This document shows positions 21,604 through 32,379 of a stretch of DNA of 64,000 nt, piece by piece. A model generated the notes under the pieces. That model did no database searches. It had not been told where the DNA came from and saw nothing but the letters and a program-made list of their open reading frames with translations. Source of the DNA: Spongospora subterranea f. sp. subterranea. Taxonomy: Eukaryota > Endomyxa: Phytomyxea > Phytomyxea > Plasmodiophorida. The stretch's first letter is position 1, and every line of letters starts with the position of its first letter. The stretch covers positions 1 to 64,000 of the forward strand of contig JAUGWO010000083.1 in assembly GCA_049724395.1 (NCBI GenBank), written 5' to 3'. A program made the position numbers and the translations under genes.

Positions 21604-23668
21604 ATGGAATATGAACTGTGTTCATATGAACTTGATCCAATTGTGCATGATAAGGCCATATACGATCCGCTAATACATAATGAAGATGTTCGTGATCAAA
21701 GTGACGGCACTGGAGATATTTCAAATCGGGAGTCAAAAATTATTGATTCGGAAATGGAAGAACAATATCGTCAATACGAATCAGTTGTCATGGGTGAATC
21801 TAATCCTGATCCGGAACTTGAAAAAATCAAGGGTCGCCAGAATGAGCTAGATTCCTTATGGAGTTCAGGTTGTTTCCTCGTTCCCCTAACGGCTCACCAA
21901 AACTAAGCCATATTGCCAGGTCACCGAGTGCAGGCATTCCGGCTTTGCATATCTTCGGCGTCGGAGCTGTCGACAGACCCCAACTCGCCCGTATATCCAT
22001 ATCGGTCTATGGCGACGATTAGATTAATGGTTCGGTTCAGTGATCTATTATCATCGCACTTATCATCATGTCAGGTTAGTCCGCAACAGGCCATAACCCT
22101 CTGGCTCACTGAAACGTCATCCTGACCCTTCTCTGTCGCACGCTCAGACCCGTTCACAGTCGCGGGACCAGTGCCATAAGTGGCTCTATTCAGTCAATGG
22201 GATCCGCGATGTGATCCCCCGCTTATACCTCTCCATTGCCATAATCCCATGTCTTCGTCGCATCATCGCACACGATCTGCAGTCCACAATCGACCGGATT
22301 GCACGAATGAGTAGGGCTATTTCCCACCCGATCATATCGGCATATACGCGAATGTATACCAGCATGCAGTGCGTGCGATCGCTGAACCTGGTCGTGGATA
22401 TGATCCAGGATCAGATCCGAGTGATGTACCCACGATGCGATGAGGCTCATATTTTTCGTATTGCTCCAGCTTTGAACTGGATGATGAATATGGTTTACGA
22501 TTATGGCCCAACTCCATTACCGTCATTGCTTTTATCGTACACGAAATACTCAACAGACCCAGCGCTGTTAGTGTTGATAGTAGATCATATCCGCCCTGAT
22601 CATATCCTAGAGCATTCTCAACAGATTCTCGACATTATCGTTGAAAATCACCGGATTAATAGTGGTAATTTGACATCACTCATCAAATCTGTCGCCGCTG
22701 CTCAGAAACCTGTTTCCCCAAGTTTATTCACAGGGCTACGACGAGGTACCGTTAATTGTTTTTCCACAAACATCGGAGCTGACCTCGTTATGCTCACTAG
22801 CGGTATTTCGTCTTGATAACGACCATTTGATTATGGAGCTATCGGAGTGTTTGATGAGCATCGCTCTGAACTATGTCGATCCGTTGCCCTCTGATACCTT
22901 CTTATCGTTTTATCACGATGTGATCTCCACATATCATTTGTGTAATGATACGTCGAAAATTGCCCGGTTAATGGATATAATCATCAACAGTCGGGACTTG
23001 TATCGAACACTACAAATAATGGTATCAATCATATTAAATCCCCATTTTGCAATGTGCTCATGTTTTCCCGGTTTTGAATATGTTAGGCCAACCCTGTAGA
23101 GATGCTACTTCTCATTCATGATCGCGATATGCTATCGTCATTCCTATTGAAAATTATCGCAATGATACCGGTTTCAAATGAGTCTATTGACATGATGTCC
23201 TCAATATTTTTCAGTATCGAATCATCAAACATGCACATTGACTCCCAAGTGATTAAAGAATATATTACCGAAATATCTACTCCAAATGCAACAGATGACA
23301 TTCCAGAGCATCGTTCGACACTGCATAGACTGATGCGAGCGCATTCCCAATTATCATGCTACTGGGGGCCCCTTTTCATTGATCAAGCATTAAACATTCT
23401 TCACAGTGCCCATAATCAGTCGCACATGGACGTAGAGGCTTATGAATTCATTGGGCAGTGTCTAGAGTTCTGCGAGTCCATATTACCTTTGATAAAGGGG
23501 CAACTGGATCCATATAAGCGTGTGATTCAAAGTGCCCTACAGACCGGCATGATCAGTAATGCTCAAGCTGTTGTAAATTTGGCTATCGAGTCTTCTATGG
23601 ATTGGAATGACTTCGACCAGATCCAATTGCAAACTATCATTAGTACTATGAATGCTAACGCTAATTAA
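21604..23668 (+). CDS. VPS35L: VPS35L-like retriever complex subunit
   Basis: Five exons, all in phase: 21604-21868, 21920-22074, 22148-22786, 22839-23021, 23087-23668, about 607 residues. After an acidic N terminus come HRVQAFRLCISSASELS and then WLYSVNGIRDVIPRLYLSIA, with ARMSRAISHPIISAYTRMYT, in the same order as human VPS35L [20 protein letters not shown] and MIRGIGDPLVSVYARAYL. The rest is a helical solenoid. Known role: with VPS26C and VPS29 it forms retriever, which with the CCC complex recycles endosomal cargo. It is about 350 residues shorter than human, mainly at both ends. The last residues (TMNANAN) run into sequence that recurs beside an alcohol dehydrogenase at 25560, so the native C terminus may have been replaced. 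Confidence 0.87.
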
Positions 23669-23689
23669 AAAAATAGGCATACCGTTTTT

Positions 23690-23870
23690 TCAGTTCAGTC
23701 TGTTCAGTGACAATATTGCAAAGCCAAAAGTCGTCGAACTGAATCGGCCCGAAGTCGAACTGAATTGACCGCGATATCACATTGAGTCGCGTTGATTGGC
23801 GAAGTTTCAGTATTGCCTAAAATTGAGGTCAACTACTGATGTTTGGAGTAGATCGGGGGGTTTGGCTGTC
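23690..23870 (-). pseudogene. Alcohol dehydrogenase last-exon fragment (copy b)
   Basis: Matches the final exon and its preceding intron of the alcohol dehydrogenase at 25619, up to the shared GGAGTAG and GGGGGGTTT blocks at 23850-23865. The reading frame has lost one base near its start and carries further changes. It is a truncated remnant abutting the VPS35L stop codon. Confidence 0.75.
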
Positions 23871-24124
23871 CGATAGTTAAAGTTGTTGGAAAAACAGAAT
23901 CCATTGAACAATGAATTGCAAAAACAGAATGGACCATTGGCGTAAAAATACCTAATGGTGTAAGCATTGACTGACTTTTACTGTTGCCGGTGATTGGAAC
24001 CTTCCAAAACCCTTTGAACGCGCCTAATGTGCTAAATCGATTCGATTTCAACAAATGAACACCAACTGTAGATATATGTGGCATAGGATAAATATAAGGT
24101 TGGCAGGTTTACCTAGATCACAAT

Positions 24125-24436
24125 CGAAATGACTGTTCCGCTCCGCTTGATTACGCAGAATGCAGGTGAGGCCCATCTAGATAACGAATTGAGGTATTCG
24201 AATCCACAATATCAAGTATTATTTGGAAGTGGTCCACCAAACCTGGTTGATTCAAAGGCGGATGTGTCTGCCTGGTTGACATATCAAGGCCCACCGCCTG
24301 ATCAAATTGAATGTGGATGATTCCATTCTCTGGCACCTACTCTCCGCGTCTACTGCCCACGCCTATTGGGTTAAACTTCATCACATTTTCCAGCGAAATT
24401 CCTCATCCTCAAGGGTCCTAAATCTGTGCCAACTAG
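24125..24436 (+). mobile_element. Ty1/copia-type gag fossil fragment
   Basis: Protein-like blocks (ELRYSNPQYQVLFGSGPP then DDSILWHLLSASTAHAYW, KLHHIF) fit the N-terminal gag region of copia-type elements, where a helix with a repeated W...KL pattern follows the start. Broken, a few breaks, no terminal repeats seen. It faces the minus-strand fragment next to it. Family call moderate. Confidence 0.5.
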
Positions 24437-25075
24437 CTAGTGACCTGCACGCAGGATGGGCTGCCAACGTAAGAATACGTTTGTCAAGTAAGGTCTCGTG
24501 CTCGAGACCTTCAAAGTGTCGCCATACCGATCCATGATGAACTGATTCCAGCCCTTACGGTCTGCAACCTTGACAGCCGATTTCACAATGTGGCTACTGC
24601 GTAAGGGATTGATCAACTTTTTCTGGTGAAGATCACCTTCCTGCTGTTGAATGAGGAAGCGCGACGAGATCAGGATCACAGTGTTGCACAAACAAACATA
24701 GCTGGCAGACGGAGGCGTTGCAGAGTTTTCACCTTGAGCCAGTGAAAGAGAGGGGAAAGGAGAGAGAAAGAAGGACAAAGAGGAAGATAAAGAGATGAAG
24801 AGGAGAGAACAGGATATATGAGACAACAACGAGAGAAGACCATGCAATCGTAAAAGGGCATATAGATGAAGTTTAACCCAGTAGTCATGGGAGATAGACT
24901 CGGAGAGTAAGTGACGAAGGATGGAATATCCCACATTCGATTCGATCAGGCCTTGGGCGATACGACTGGATACGCCCTTGAAAGGGAGCCCATTTTGAGG
25001 TTCTACAGTTTCAGACGTGGTTGGACTGTAGCGAATTGACACATCGTAATCATTATCCTGTAGTAAAGCAATCAT
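24437..25075 (-). mobile_element. Second Ty1/copia-type gag fossil fragment, opposite strand
   Basis: Minus strand blocks ALLQDNDYDVSIRYSP and RIAQGLIESNVGYSILRHLL, then SHDYWVKL, parallel those of the plus-strand piece at 24125, so the two are related copies lying tail to tail. The middle contains a purine-rich run (24745-24835). Broken. The segment 24440-24700, with KGWNQFIMDRYGDTLKVSS, is not assigned. Confidence 0.5.
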
Positions 25076-25618
25076 GCGTCTTTTCCATATACGCCATCAT
25101 TCAAGAGAAACCAATTCAGGATCCCAATCCGGTCACTGTAACAGGTTTTTCAATTTTCATATTCCAACAGTGATATTGCAGGAGCTAATGTAGATGCGTC
25201 TTTCTACAGATTTCCCCATAATGTCGATTGTGCCATAATCACTGAGTGTCCTACAATCTTCACGCATCGCTTGGGTGCCAGACAAAACGGGGGCGTTATG
25301 GGCAACATTCGCCATCGCATTGCAACCCGTCTCAGACAGCAGACCATAAATCCTGAACGCTGTCAACATTGCCGAATGCAATCCATATGTTCAGCAATAA
25401 ACGGCCAGTCTTTACGATGGGGACGAGAAAAGACTGGCCATAGTTTGATTAAGGAATCCTTTATATGAGCATCACCACCGCCCGGAATACATTCACGGTA
25501 CTATATCATCAAATCTTCTCTGGATTAGAATAATGCCTTACAGGTCCATTTGCTAAGCATCATGAATACTAACGCTATCAAAAAATGTAGGCAGACAGTT
25601 TGTTTCAGTGTAATCAGT
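25076..25618. other. Unassigned region between copia fossil and ADH copy c
   Basis: Minus-strand frames at 25157-25480 (for example DWPFIAEHMDCIRQC) look partly protein-like but match nothing I recognise. From about 25555 the sequence becomes similar to 23640-23690, the end of VPS35L. Confidence 0.35.
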
Positions 25619-27055
25619 TCAGTGACTATTCAGCAAAACCAAGCGATATCGAACCGAATTGGCCGCGATCTTTCTCAGCGCGATATTGCAATTGGTCGCG
25701 TTCATTGGCAAAGTTTCAGTCATTGCCTAGACATTGACGTCAAATAGGGATATTTGGAGTAGTTCATGGGGGGTTTTACCTGGATATGGTGATCCGCCGC
25801 GAATTTCAACATTCGACGGATCTCCGATGGAGATGCAAGATATGAGCCAACAACTGATATATTTCGGACGACCAAAGCAAAAGACGGGAATGTGATCATT
25901 TTTGGCAACCCAACCATACACAGCTTGCCTTCTGGCTTGAGTAAGCTCATGTACATTGCCCAGTCGATATTATCTGCTGACATCGTTGATAGTAGAAAGT
26001 CTGATAGTTGATTAAATAGCATATAATGGGGTCAAACATTGTGGCCCTACCGAATGTGCCCACTCTTTGTTTTACTTGATTGGCATCGCTAGTGTCAATG
26101 TAATGATGCGCCCCGAGTAGAGCTGCCTCTTCACGCTTGCTGGCAGACGACGAAATCGCCTGCAAAACATGAGTGCGATATAGGGCGACAACTGCTAGAT
26201 TTAATTACGGTTGTGTTAAAACCTAAAGCGGACGCGAACTGGATCGCCATATGCCCTGACAGATACTTAACACGAGATGAAAAGTGATGGCGCATCTCAT
26301 CGTACCTAGACCTCCAATACCAATTATTCCAACAAAGTCCCCTCGTTGAATATCGTGCCTTATAAACGGAGCCCATGTTGTGATACCAGCACACATGATT
26401 GGTGCAGCATTCACCTAGGAAGTTCCAAGGTAACTCGATCTGATGGCGGAACTGGCAATTTGATAAAACCATACCGTATCTAGACCATCGGGAATTGGAA
26501 ATACCCATTCAAACCGGCAACGAATACGATTGGCAAATCCACCATAGGTATAAGGTTGTTGAGGATCACCAGTTGGGGAATTATAGGATTTTACTTTCAG
26601 CGAACAGAGTTGCGGTAGACCGGTTTGGCATTCATTGCATGTTTGACAAGATCCCGTCTGGGGACCAACCCCGACTCTTTGTCCCAGCTCTAATCCATGA
26701 ACCTGAGGTCCTGAATTTGTCTGTTAAAATTTTCGCCATATCTGGGGCAGAAAGACACTACCCAAAGTGGTGATTCGCCCGATTATTTCGTGCCCTAGAA
26801 CGATAGGATAGTTTGCAGATTTCCAGTCATTTTGCTGCTGGTGAAGGTCACTATGGCAAACACCACACGCGTCAATCTCGATTTCAACCTATTTTATTGA
26901 ATGAGGATGCTATTTCTTTAATCCACACAAATACCAGATTAACATAGCCCTACCTCATTAGGTTCCAGAGGTTTCGGTCTGTACGCGAAATCAACAACAT
27001 CACCTCCTTGTTTCAACACTGCCCATGCCTTGAATTGGGTGGGTTCATTAGCCAT
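25619..27055 (-). CDS. Zinc-dependent alcohol dehydrogenase, CAD/ADH6 type (copy c)
   Basis: About eight exons from MANEPTQFKAWAVLKQGGDV (27055) to RYRLVLLNSH and a stop (25619). Catalytic zinc site [16 protein letters not shown] then [10 protein letters not shown]; structural zinc loop GSCQTCNECQTGLPQLC; Rossmann region GIGGLG, intron, [12 protein letters not shown]; then SASKREEAALLGAHHYIDTS and WAMYMSLLKPEGKLCMVG. The last exon is MTETLPMNATNC and on. All parts of the NADP-dependent medium-chain reductase fold are present, so it probably reduces aldehydes in the cytosol. Paralogue of the gene at 29170, with the same intron places. A 43-bp minisatellite begins about 50 bases upstream of the ATG and could affect its promoter or leader. 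Confidence 0.88.
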
Positions 27056-27099
27056 TGCGACGATATAAACCGTGATGGACGACGCGACAGAGGGTAAAA

Positions 27100-27692
27100 G
27101 GGTATTGAGGTTGAGGGCGATAAAGCAAAGCACTTGATTGCCTGGTAGGGACTGGAGGTTGAGGGCGATAAAGCACTTGATTGCCTGGTAGGGACTGGAG
27201 GTTGAGGGCGATAAAGCACTTGATTGCCTGGTAGGGACTGGAGGTTGAGGGCGATAAAGCACTTGATTGCCTGGAGGTTGAGGGGTAGGGACTGGAGGTT
27301 GAGGGCGATAAAGCACTTGATTGCCTGGTAGGGACTGGAGGTTGAGGGCGATAAAGCACTTGATTGCCTGGTAGGGACTGGAGGTTGAGGGCGATAAAGC
27401 ACTTGATTGCCTGGTAGGGACTGGAGGTTGAGGGCGATAAAGCACTTGATTGCCTGGTAGGGACTGGAGCACTTGAGGTTGAGGGCGATAAAGCACTTGA
27501 TTGCCTGGTAGGGACTGGAGGTTGAGGGCGATAAAGCACTTGATTGCCTGGTAGGGACTGGAGGTTGAGGGCGATAAAGCACTTGATTGCCTGGTAGGGA
27601 CTGGAGGTTGAGGGCGATAAAGCACTTGATTGCCTGGTAGGGACTGGAGGTTGAGGGCGATAAAGCACTTGATTGCCTGGTAGGGACTGCAC
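27100..27692. repeat. 43-bp minisatellite, about 13-14 units
   Basis: Unit GGGACTGGAGGTTGAGGGCG then ATAAAGCACTTGATTGCCTG and GTA. Copies are nearly identical. Deviant units lie at about 27265-27295 (shortened) and 27460-27482 (small insertion). As 43 is not a multiple of three, the minus strand is free of stops in all three frames and each frame gives the same 43-residue cycle (QSLPGNQVLYRPQP, PVPTRQSSALSPST, SSPYQAIKCFIALNL). It lies in the 5' leader or promoter of ADH copy c. The near identity points to recent expansion. Confidence 0.97.
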
Positions 27693-27790
27693 AGAAGCTT
27701 GTACTTGATTGAAACACGAAACCGGGTTGAGCTGATCGACACCTGATGCAGTCCTACCTACACTTAAGACGACAACATGGACTTAAAATC

Positions 27791-28026
27791 GTTTTTTCTG
27801 TCCATCGTAATCGACAATAACTCCTAGAGCAGCGTCCATCGGGCTGCAATTCTTCACCGTCTGCAACACTGTGTGGGCAACACGTTTGAATCTCACACGC
27901 TCCGCATTGTCTGACTGCTCGTGATGGCACAACGTGTTGCCCACACAGTGTTGCAGACGGTGAAGAATTGCAGCCCGATGGACGCTGCTCTAGGAGTTAT
28001 TGTCGATTACGATGGACAGAAAAAAC
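27791..28026. repeat. Near-perfect inverted repeat, 96-bp arms, 44-bp spacer
   Basis: Left arm 27791-27886 and right arm 27931-28026 appear fully complementary by eye; just outside, the match ends with a one-base slip. Both arms carry the frame for VIVDYDGQKK. An open plus frame (28000-28302, FATNDDEKTDQITLEHFF) continues from the right arm, so the right copy is probably the original. Confidence 0.95.
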
Positions 28027-28266
28027 AGATTTCATGCACGGTTCGCAACCAATGACGATGAAAAAACCGATCAAATCACGTTGGAACACTTTTTCGATAA
28101 CTACTATAAACCATTAGTCGACATAATTTGGATGCCTACGCCAACTCGAGTGCTACCCAGACGGTGTCGAGTTCGACAAAAATATACAGCAAGTGGTCAG
28201 TGCCTTGGTACAGTCGGAATATATCGCCATTGTGCCAAAACACCGGTCTGGGAACAGTCCATCAAA

Positions 28267-28590
28267 TCATTCCGATGGCTTATCTTGAAAAAGGGCCAAT
28301 AATACATTCTCATCATTGAAAGGACCGGGCGGGTCAATATCACTTGCACTTGATGAGATCAAATCTAAATTTCGGACTGAACATTTTCGGATGAAAAGTG
28401 TTATATGTCTCAGTTGAGCATCTGGTGTTGGGAGAATTTGTTGTCCTAATCTAGTGGCAAGTTTTCGTCCTACGCATCGACTTGCGAGCCACTTCTGCGA
28501 TGCAAACAGAAGAAGCGAAATATATTTTCGAAATGCTCCCGAAGGAATCAAGGCAAGAAAATCGATCAATGGCGCGTTTGCAAAAGACAT
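28267..28590 (-). CDS. Weak candidate small protein, 107 aa
   Basis: ATG-initiated open frame starting MSFANAPLIDFLALIPSGAF with no recognised domain. An overlapping plus-strand frame at 28000-28302 competes with it, and neither has further support. Could be chance or part of a larger transposon fragment that includes the adjacent inverted repeat. Confidence 0.2.
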   Translation of the reverse strand: MSFANAPLIDFLALIPSGAFRKYISLLLFASQKWLASRCVGRKLATRLGQQILPTPDAQLRHITLFIRKCSVRNLDLISSSASDIDPPGPFNDENVLLALFQDKPSE

Positions 28591-28599
28591 CGTTTGTTG

Positions 28600-29169
28600 T
28601 TTATCTCACATTCAGTAGCTGGAATGTTTACAAAGACATGCCAATGTCGTAACCGCCGTCTCCTGAGCTCCATTCAAATAAAAAGGATACTCTTGCTTGG
28701 CGTTGAACAGTTAAGGTGAGAGGGAATCAACCATCAATACGTCATTAATTGAGTTTCGCCATCACTTTTATTTTATCAACACCGATCTGTAGTATGAAAC
28801 AAGGTCTTTCAAAGCATCAGCGATGATTTTTCTTTGTCTGAATCTCCACAAGGTAAGATATGAGACTTCATTGCATTTGATGCGACAGATGTTCACTTGT
28901 AGAATTCGGCTATGCCCTTTTACAATGCCGCCTACACAGTTCTGATCAGGTCATCATTCCGTCAGCTGTGACTCCTTTTTAATAATTCATGTAATGGGAT
29001 AGTGTATTGAGAGAACACTGCAACAACGGAATATACGACAACAAAAGAGAATTGGGAGTCAAATGGTTGGCGAAACATTATAGAAACACACGCTCGTTTT
29101 TTTTTCTTAAGCAGATATTGGTTAGTCATGATTAACAAATGTAAATCCACTAAAGTCCAGTTTATGCAA
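28600..29169. other. Unassigned intergenic stretch
   Basis: No gene, repeat or RNA seen. It lies downstream of ADH copy d, which ends at 29170. Confidence 0.45.
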
Positions 29170-30576
29170 TTAATGGTCATTGGTCAAAACCATCCGATAT
29201 CGAACCGAATTCGCGGCGACTTTTTTCAGCGCAGTCGTACAATTTTTGGCATTCATCGGCAAAATTTCAGTCATTGCCTAGAATTAAATTTTCAATAAAA
29301 GAGCAAATGAATATTCGCCTTTGTACCTGAATATCATGATCAGCCGCAAACTGCAGCATCCGACGGATCTCAGAGGGAGGCGCCAATATTGAGCCAACAA
29401 CCGATATGTTGCGATTAATCAAAGCAAAAGACCGAATTTTGATCGTATTTGGTATTCCGACAATGCACATTTTGCCCTGGGGTTTGAGTAAATTTAGATA
29501 CGTTGCCCAATCAAGATTTTCCGCCGGCACCGTCATCAACATGAAGTCTAATTTTGAACATTTACTAAACCAGCAACATCATATGACTGTTATACCGAAT
29601 GATGCCGCTCTCTTTTTCATTTGATCAGCATCGTTGACGTCAAGAAAGTGGTCAGCGCCGAGTTTAATCGCCTCGTCACGTTTGTTGGCTGAGGTAGAAA
29701 TCGCCTGAAAACATCCTCATTGGCATTGATGTCAACGGGAGGTGAACAACTTACAGTGGTGTCAAATCCCAGAGCAGAGGCGAACTGGATTGCCATATGA
29801 CCTATAAGACAATTATGAGGATTCGATATTGTTATGGGGAAACTGTACAGCACCTAAACCACCGATACCAATGATTCCAACAACATCACCAGGTTGCACG
29901 TTATGCTGCTGGAAAGGAGCCCATGTTGTAATCCCTGCACACATAATAGGAGCAGCATTCACCTACAATATGTGTCAATTTCGGGATGACACAGGTACTA
30001 GAGATGTACCGTATCGAGACCATCTGGAATGGGAAATACCCATTTGTAATTACATCGAACGATTTCAGAGAATCCTCCATATGTGTGAGATTGGGCAGGA
30101 TTCCCAGTTGGTGAATTGTAGATATCCTTTCGTTGAGTGCATAATTGAGGCACTCCCGTTTCGCATTCATTGCATTGTTCACAAGAACCGCTTTGGGGAC
30201 CAACACCAACCCTTTGTCCCATAGTTAATCCACTCACACCAGATCCTGTCTACACGTTCAAACTGATGGAGCTGGTGATGAGATCATGTACTTACCCAAA
30301 GCCGCTATCCGACCGATTATTTCGTGTCCCAAAACCATTGGATAATTTCCGATTTTCCAGTCATTTTGTTGCTGGTGCAGATCACTATGGCAGACACCAC
30401 ACGCATCGACAGCAATTTCTACCTATAAACATTCATTAGGTAATCGCCTTGCGTTATCGATATCACTGTCAGACCTCGTCCCGCTCCAGAGGTTTCGGGG
30501 TGTATGAGAAATCAACTACATCAGCACCGGGTTTTAAGACTGCCCAAGATTTGAACGTTCCCGGTCCAACAGTCAT
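29170..30576 (-). CDS. Zinc-dependent alcohol dehydrogenase, CAD/ADH6 type (copy d)
   Basis: About eight exons. It starts [20 protein letters not shown] at 30576. The catalytic zinc site [18 protein letters not shown] then [10 protein letters not shown] and the structural zinc loop [16 protein letters not shown] are whole. Then come [20 protein letters not shown], the nucleotide-site GIGGLG and [16 protein letters not shown]. Near the end are [16 protein letters not shown] and [19 protein letters not shown], and the last exon [20 protein letters not shown] ends [12 protein letters not shown] and stop. Introns are 31-60 bases. Role as for copy c: NADP-linked aldehyde/alcohol conversion, inferred from family. 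No breaks noticed, so probably functional. Copies a and e on the plus strand resemble this one more in their SEIRRML and [12 protein letters not shown] blocks. Confidence 0.9.
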
Positions 30577-30949
30577 CGTGATGAGATGTGAGTTGAGTTA
30601 TGATCGGAAACTAGATGAATCCGATCCTCCGAATATTATGGTATGCAGTTGCGGCCGGCCATCTTAGATCCGATATATTTTATGGGAATATTCCAGTTAT
30701 ATTAGTGCCGTCCCACCTTTCCGAGAGCGTTCGTCGGAATCCCTTTTAAGCGCGTTCGGACGCAACGGGGGTTAATAAACCCAGGTTGAACACATCGGAT
30801 TGCACTGGCTCGTGTATTTCAAACATGGCATTCAGACGTCAGAGGAGGATGCTGTGAATCAGCTCAGTTCGGGCCAATCCTTGATCTGATCTTGCGAATA
30901 TTCTATATCTAAGTGGTCATATTAAATCAACCAACACTGCCGCCCAAGC

Positions 30950-31260
30950 CTGTTGTTTAGAATTCCGGTCGGCACATTTGCCATTGATTACCACTTTTTT
31001 CCCATCAAGCTCGATGAGGAATGCATCCTTACTCAAATTCCAGGCTGCCCGCATTACTCGAGTAGCTCTGTTTGGGTCTGCTATCGTGAGAAAACGAGAC
31101 GATGATGAATACTGTGGAATATTTGTCGCGATCTACGTCGCCCGATGGCAAACAGCGACTTGAGTTCGCGGGCAGTTTGAGAATGGATTCAGACGCATTC
31201 CTAATCGGCTTGATGGGAGAGCAGGCTCGTAAGGTTAAAGTGCCAGCGCATGAAGAGCGA
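30950..31260. repeat. Diverged inverted duplication of a small coding segment
   Basis: Minus strand 31075-30960 reads MRAAWNLSKDAFLIELDGK, and plus strand 31160-31230 reads FAGSLRMDSDAFLIGLMGE. The DNA shares GCGGGCAG, then GCATTCCT and AGCTTGATGGG or its like in the two orientations. Arms of about 110 bases with clear divergence, hence older than the other inverted repeats. Confidence 0.6.
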
Positions 31261-31371
31261 ACGGCAGTGCTGGTTGCTCTGAATGACAACATTGATTTAC
31301 ACAATTACGCAAGATCAGACCAAGAATCGGAACAAACTGTCATCGGAGAAACCAATGGCGCACAGCATTAG
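31102..31371 (+). CDS. Small protein, possible LAMTOR5/roadblock-like fold
   Basis: 89 residues from ATG. SPDGKQRLEFAGSLRMDSD then AFLIGLMGEQARKV and RTAVLVALNDNIDLHNYA follow the strand-helix-strand order of roadblock/LC7 proteins such as LAMTOR5, a Ragulator subunit on lysosomes; this is a weak resemblance only. The start (MMNTVEYLSRST) looks odd for that family, so an upstream exon may be missing. One arm of a diverged inverted duplication covers its first half. Confidence 0.3.
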   Translation: MMNTVEYLSRSTSPDGKQRLEFAGSLRMDSDAFLIGLMGEQARKVKVPAHEERTAVLVALNDNIDLHNYARSDQESEQTVIGETNGAQH

Positions 31372-31489
31372 CAAAACAATACTTGACCAGTATTTGAAGA
31401 AACAATACTGTTTGTTTTTCGGCTATAAGACAACCCCAGATTTGATTGGAAAGGGAAATTCATAGGCGGCGGGAACGAACCTGATATCT

Positions 31490-32115
31490 CGGTCGACAAC
31501 GGCCAGAACGGAATAGCGGTGAAAGGGGGAGGAGAAATAACGAGATAAAAGAGGGACAAAGAGAGGGTGTATTATTTAGGAGTTTCACGAGTACATACCA
31601 GTAGTTCTAGGGTCGAGAGAAGTAGCACGTTCCCCTCTTTCAAACCACGCTCTGGAGGAGTTCGATCGGAAGTGGCTCCGTGGGACGTGATTGAAAAAAA
31701 GGATTTCACAAGATTAGGAACATCTGAAACAATAGATATAAACGGCTCCCATGTAAGATCTGATAAATTAAAACCCTGCACACCGATCAACAGTTCAATT
31801 TCACCTGTATCAGTGATGCGCCTGAAGTCGCAAAATTGAAGATACGTTATAGGTAGCGCCATGTGGTGCGATATTGTACAAGAGAGGTGTCAGGGTTTTG
31901 ATTTTAAGCCATCAGATTTTACATGGGAGCCGTTTATATCTATTGTTTCAGGTGTTCCTAGTCTGGTGAAATCCTTTCCCCCAGAGCGTTTGGTTTGAAA
32001 GAAAGGAACCTGCTACTTCTCTCGACCCTAGAACTACTGGTACTCGCTCCTAAAAAACTAACTCTCGTTTTGTCCCTCTTTTTTATCTCATTATATCTCT
32101 TCTCCTTTTCAGTTT
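31490..32115. mobile_element. Paired Ty3/gypsy 3'-end fossils (chromodomain) in inverted orientation
   Basis: Both halves carry the degenerate chromodomain-like end seen in Ty3/gypsy pol genes. On the minus strand (about 31850-31740) it reads GVQGFNLSDLTWEPFIS then VPNLVKSFF; on the plus strand (about 31890-31990) it reads CQGFDFKPSDFTWEPF. Arms of about 220-280 bases, including non-coding flank, are reverse complements with several differences and a roughly 40-base length change. Two breaks-rich copies lie head to head, or one was inverted and duplicated. Moderate age. Confidence 0.7.
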
Positions 32116-32379
32116 TCTCCTATTCAATTGTACAATGTCCAACATTGGACACCGGTGGGTATTTGCCCCTGATCATGAAGATAATCGTCATACCCTCGTT
32201 GGCTATTCGTATTACATGTGTGAACCGTAGACCGCTCAAACAAATGTGCAACATCGAAGATGTACATGCTTTGATTGCAAAATGCACATCGAGCTAGGAA
32301 GATTGAGTTCATCAAGGGGTTAAAGCAATTCTCACTCTCAGTACGATAGTGTCGCATTCATGCTCATAATGTATTTATT

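Noticed and set aside
27100-27692. Regular repeats considered as a CRISPR array
   Set aside because: No unique spacers between units and a eukaryotic context; it is a simple minisatellite.
27013-27742. Three long overlapping minus-strand reading frames rich in Pro, Gln and Ser
   Set aside because: They are the three frames of one 43-bp tandem repeat, and openness follows from the unit lacking stops, not from selection for protein.
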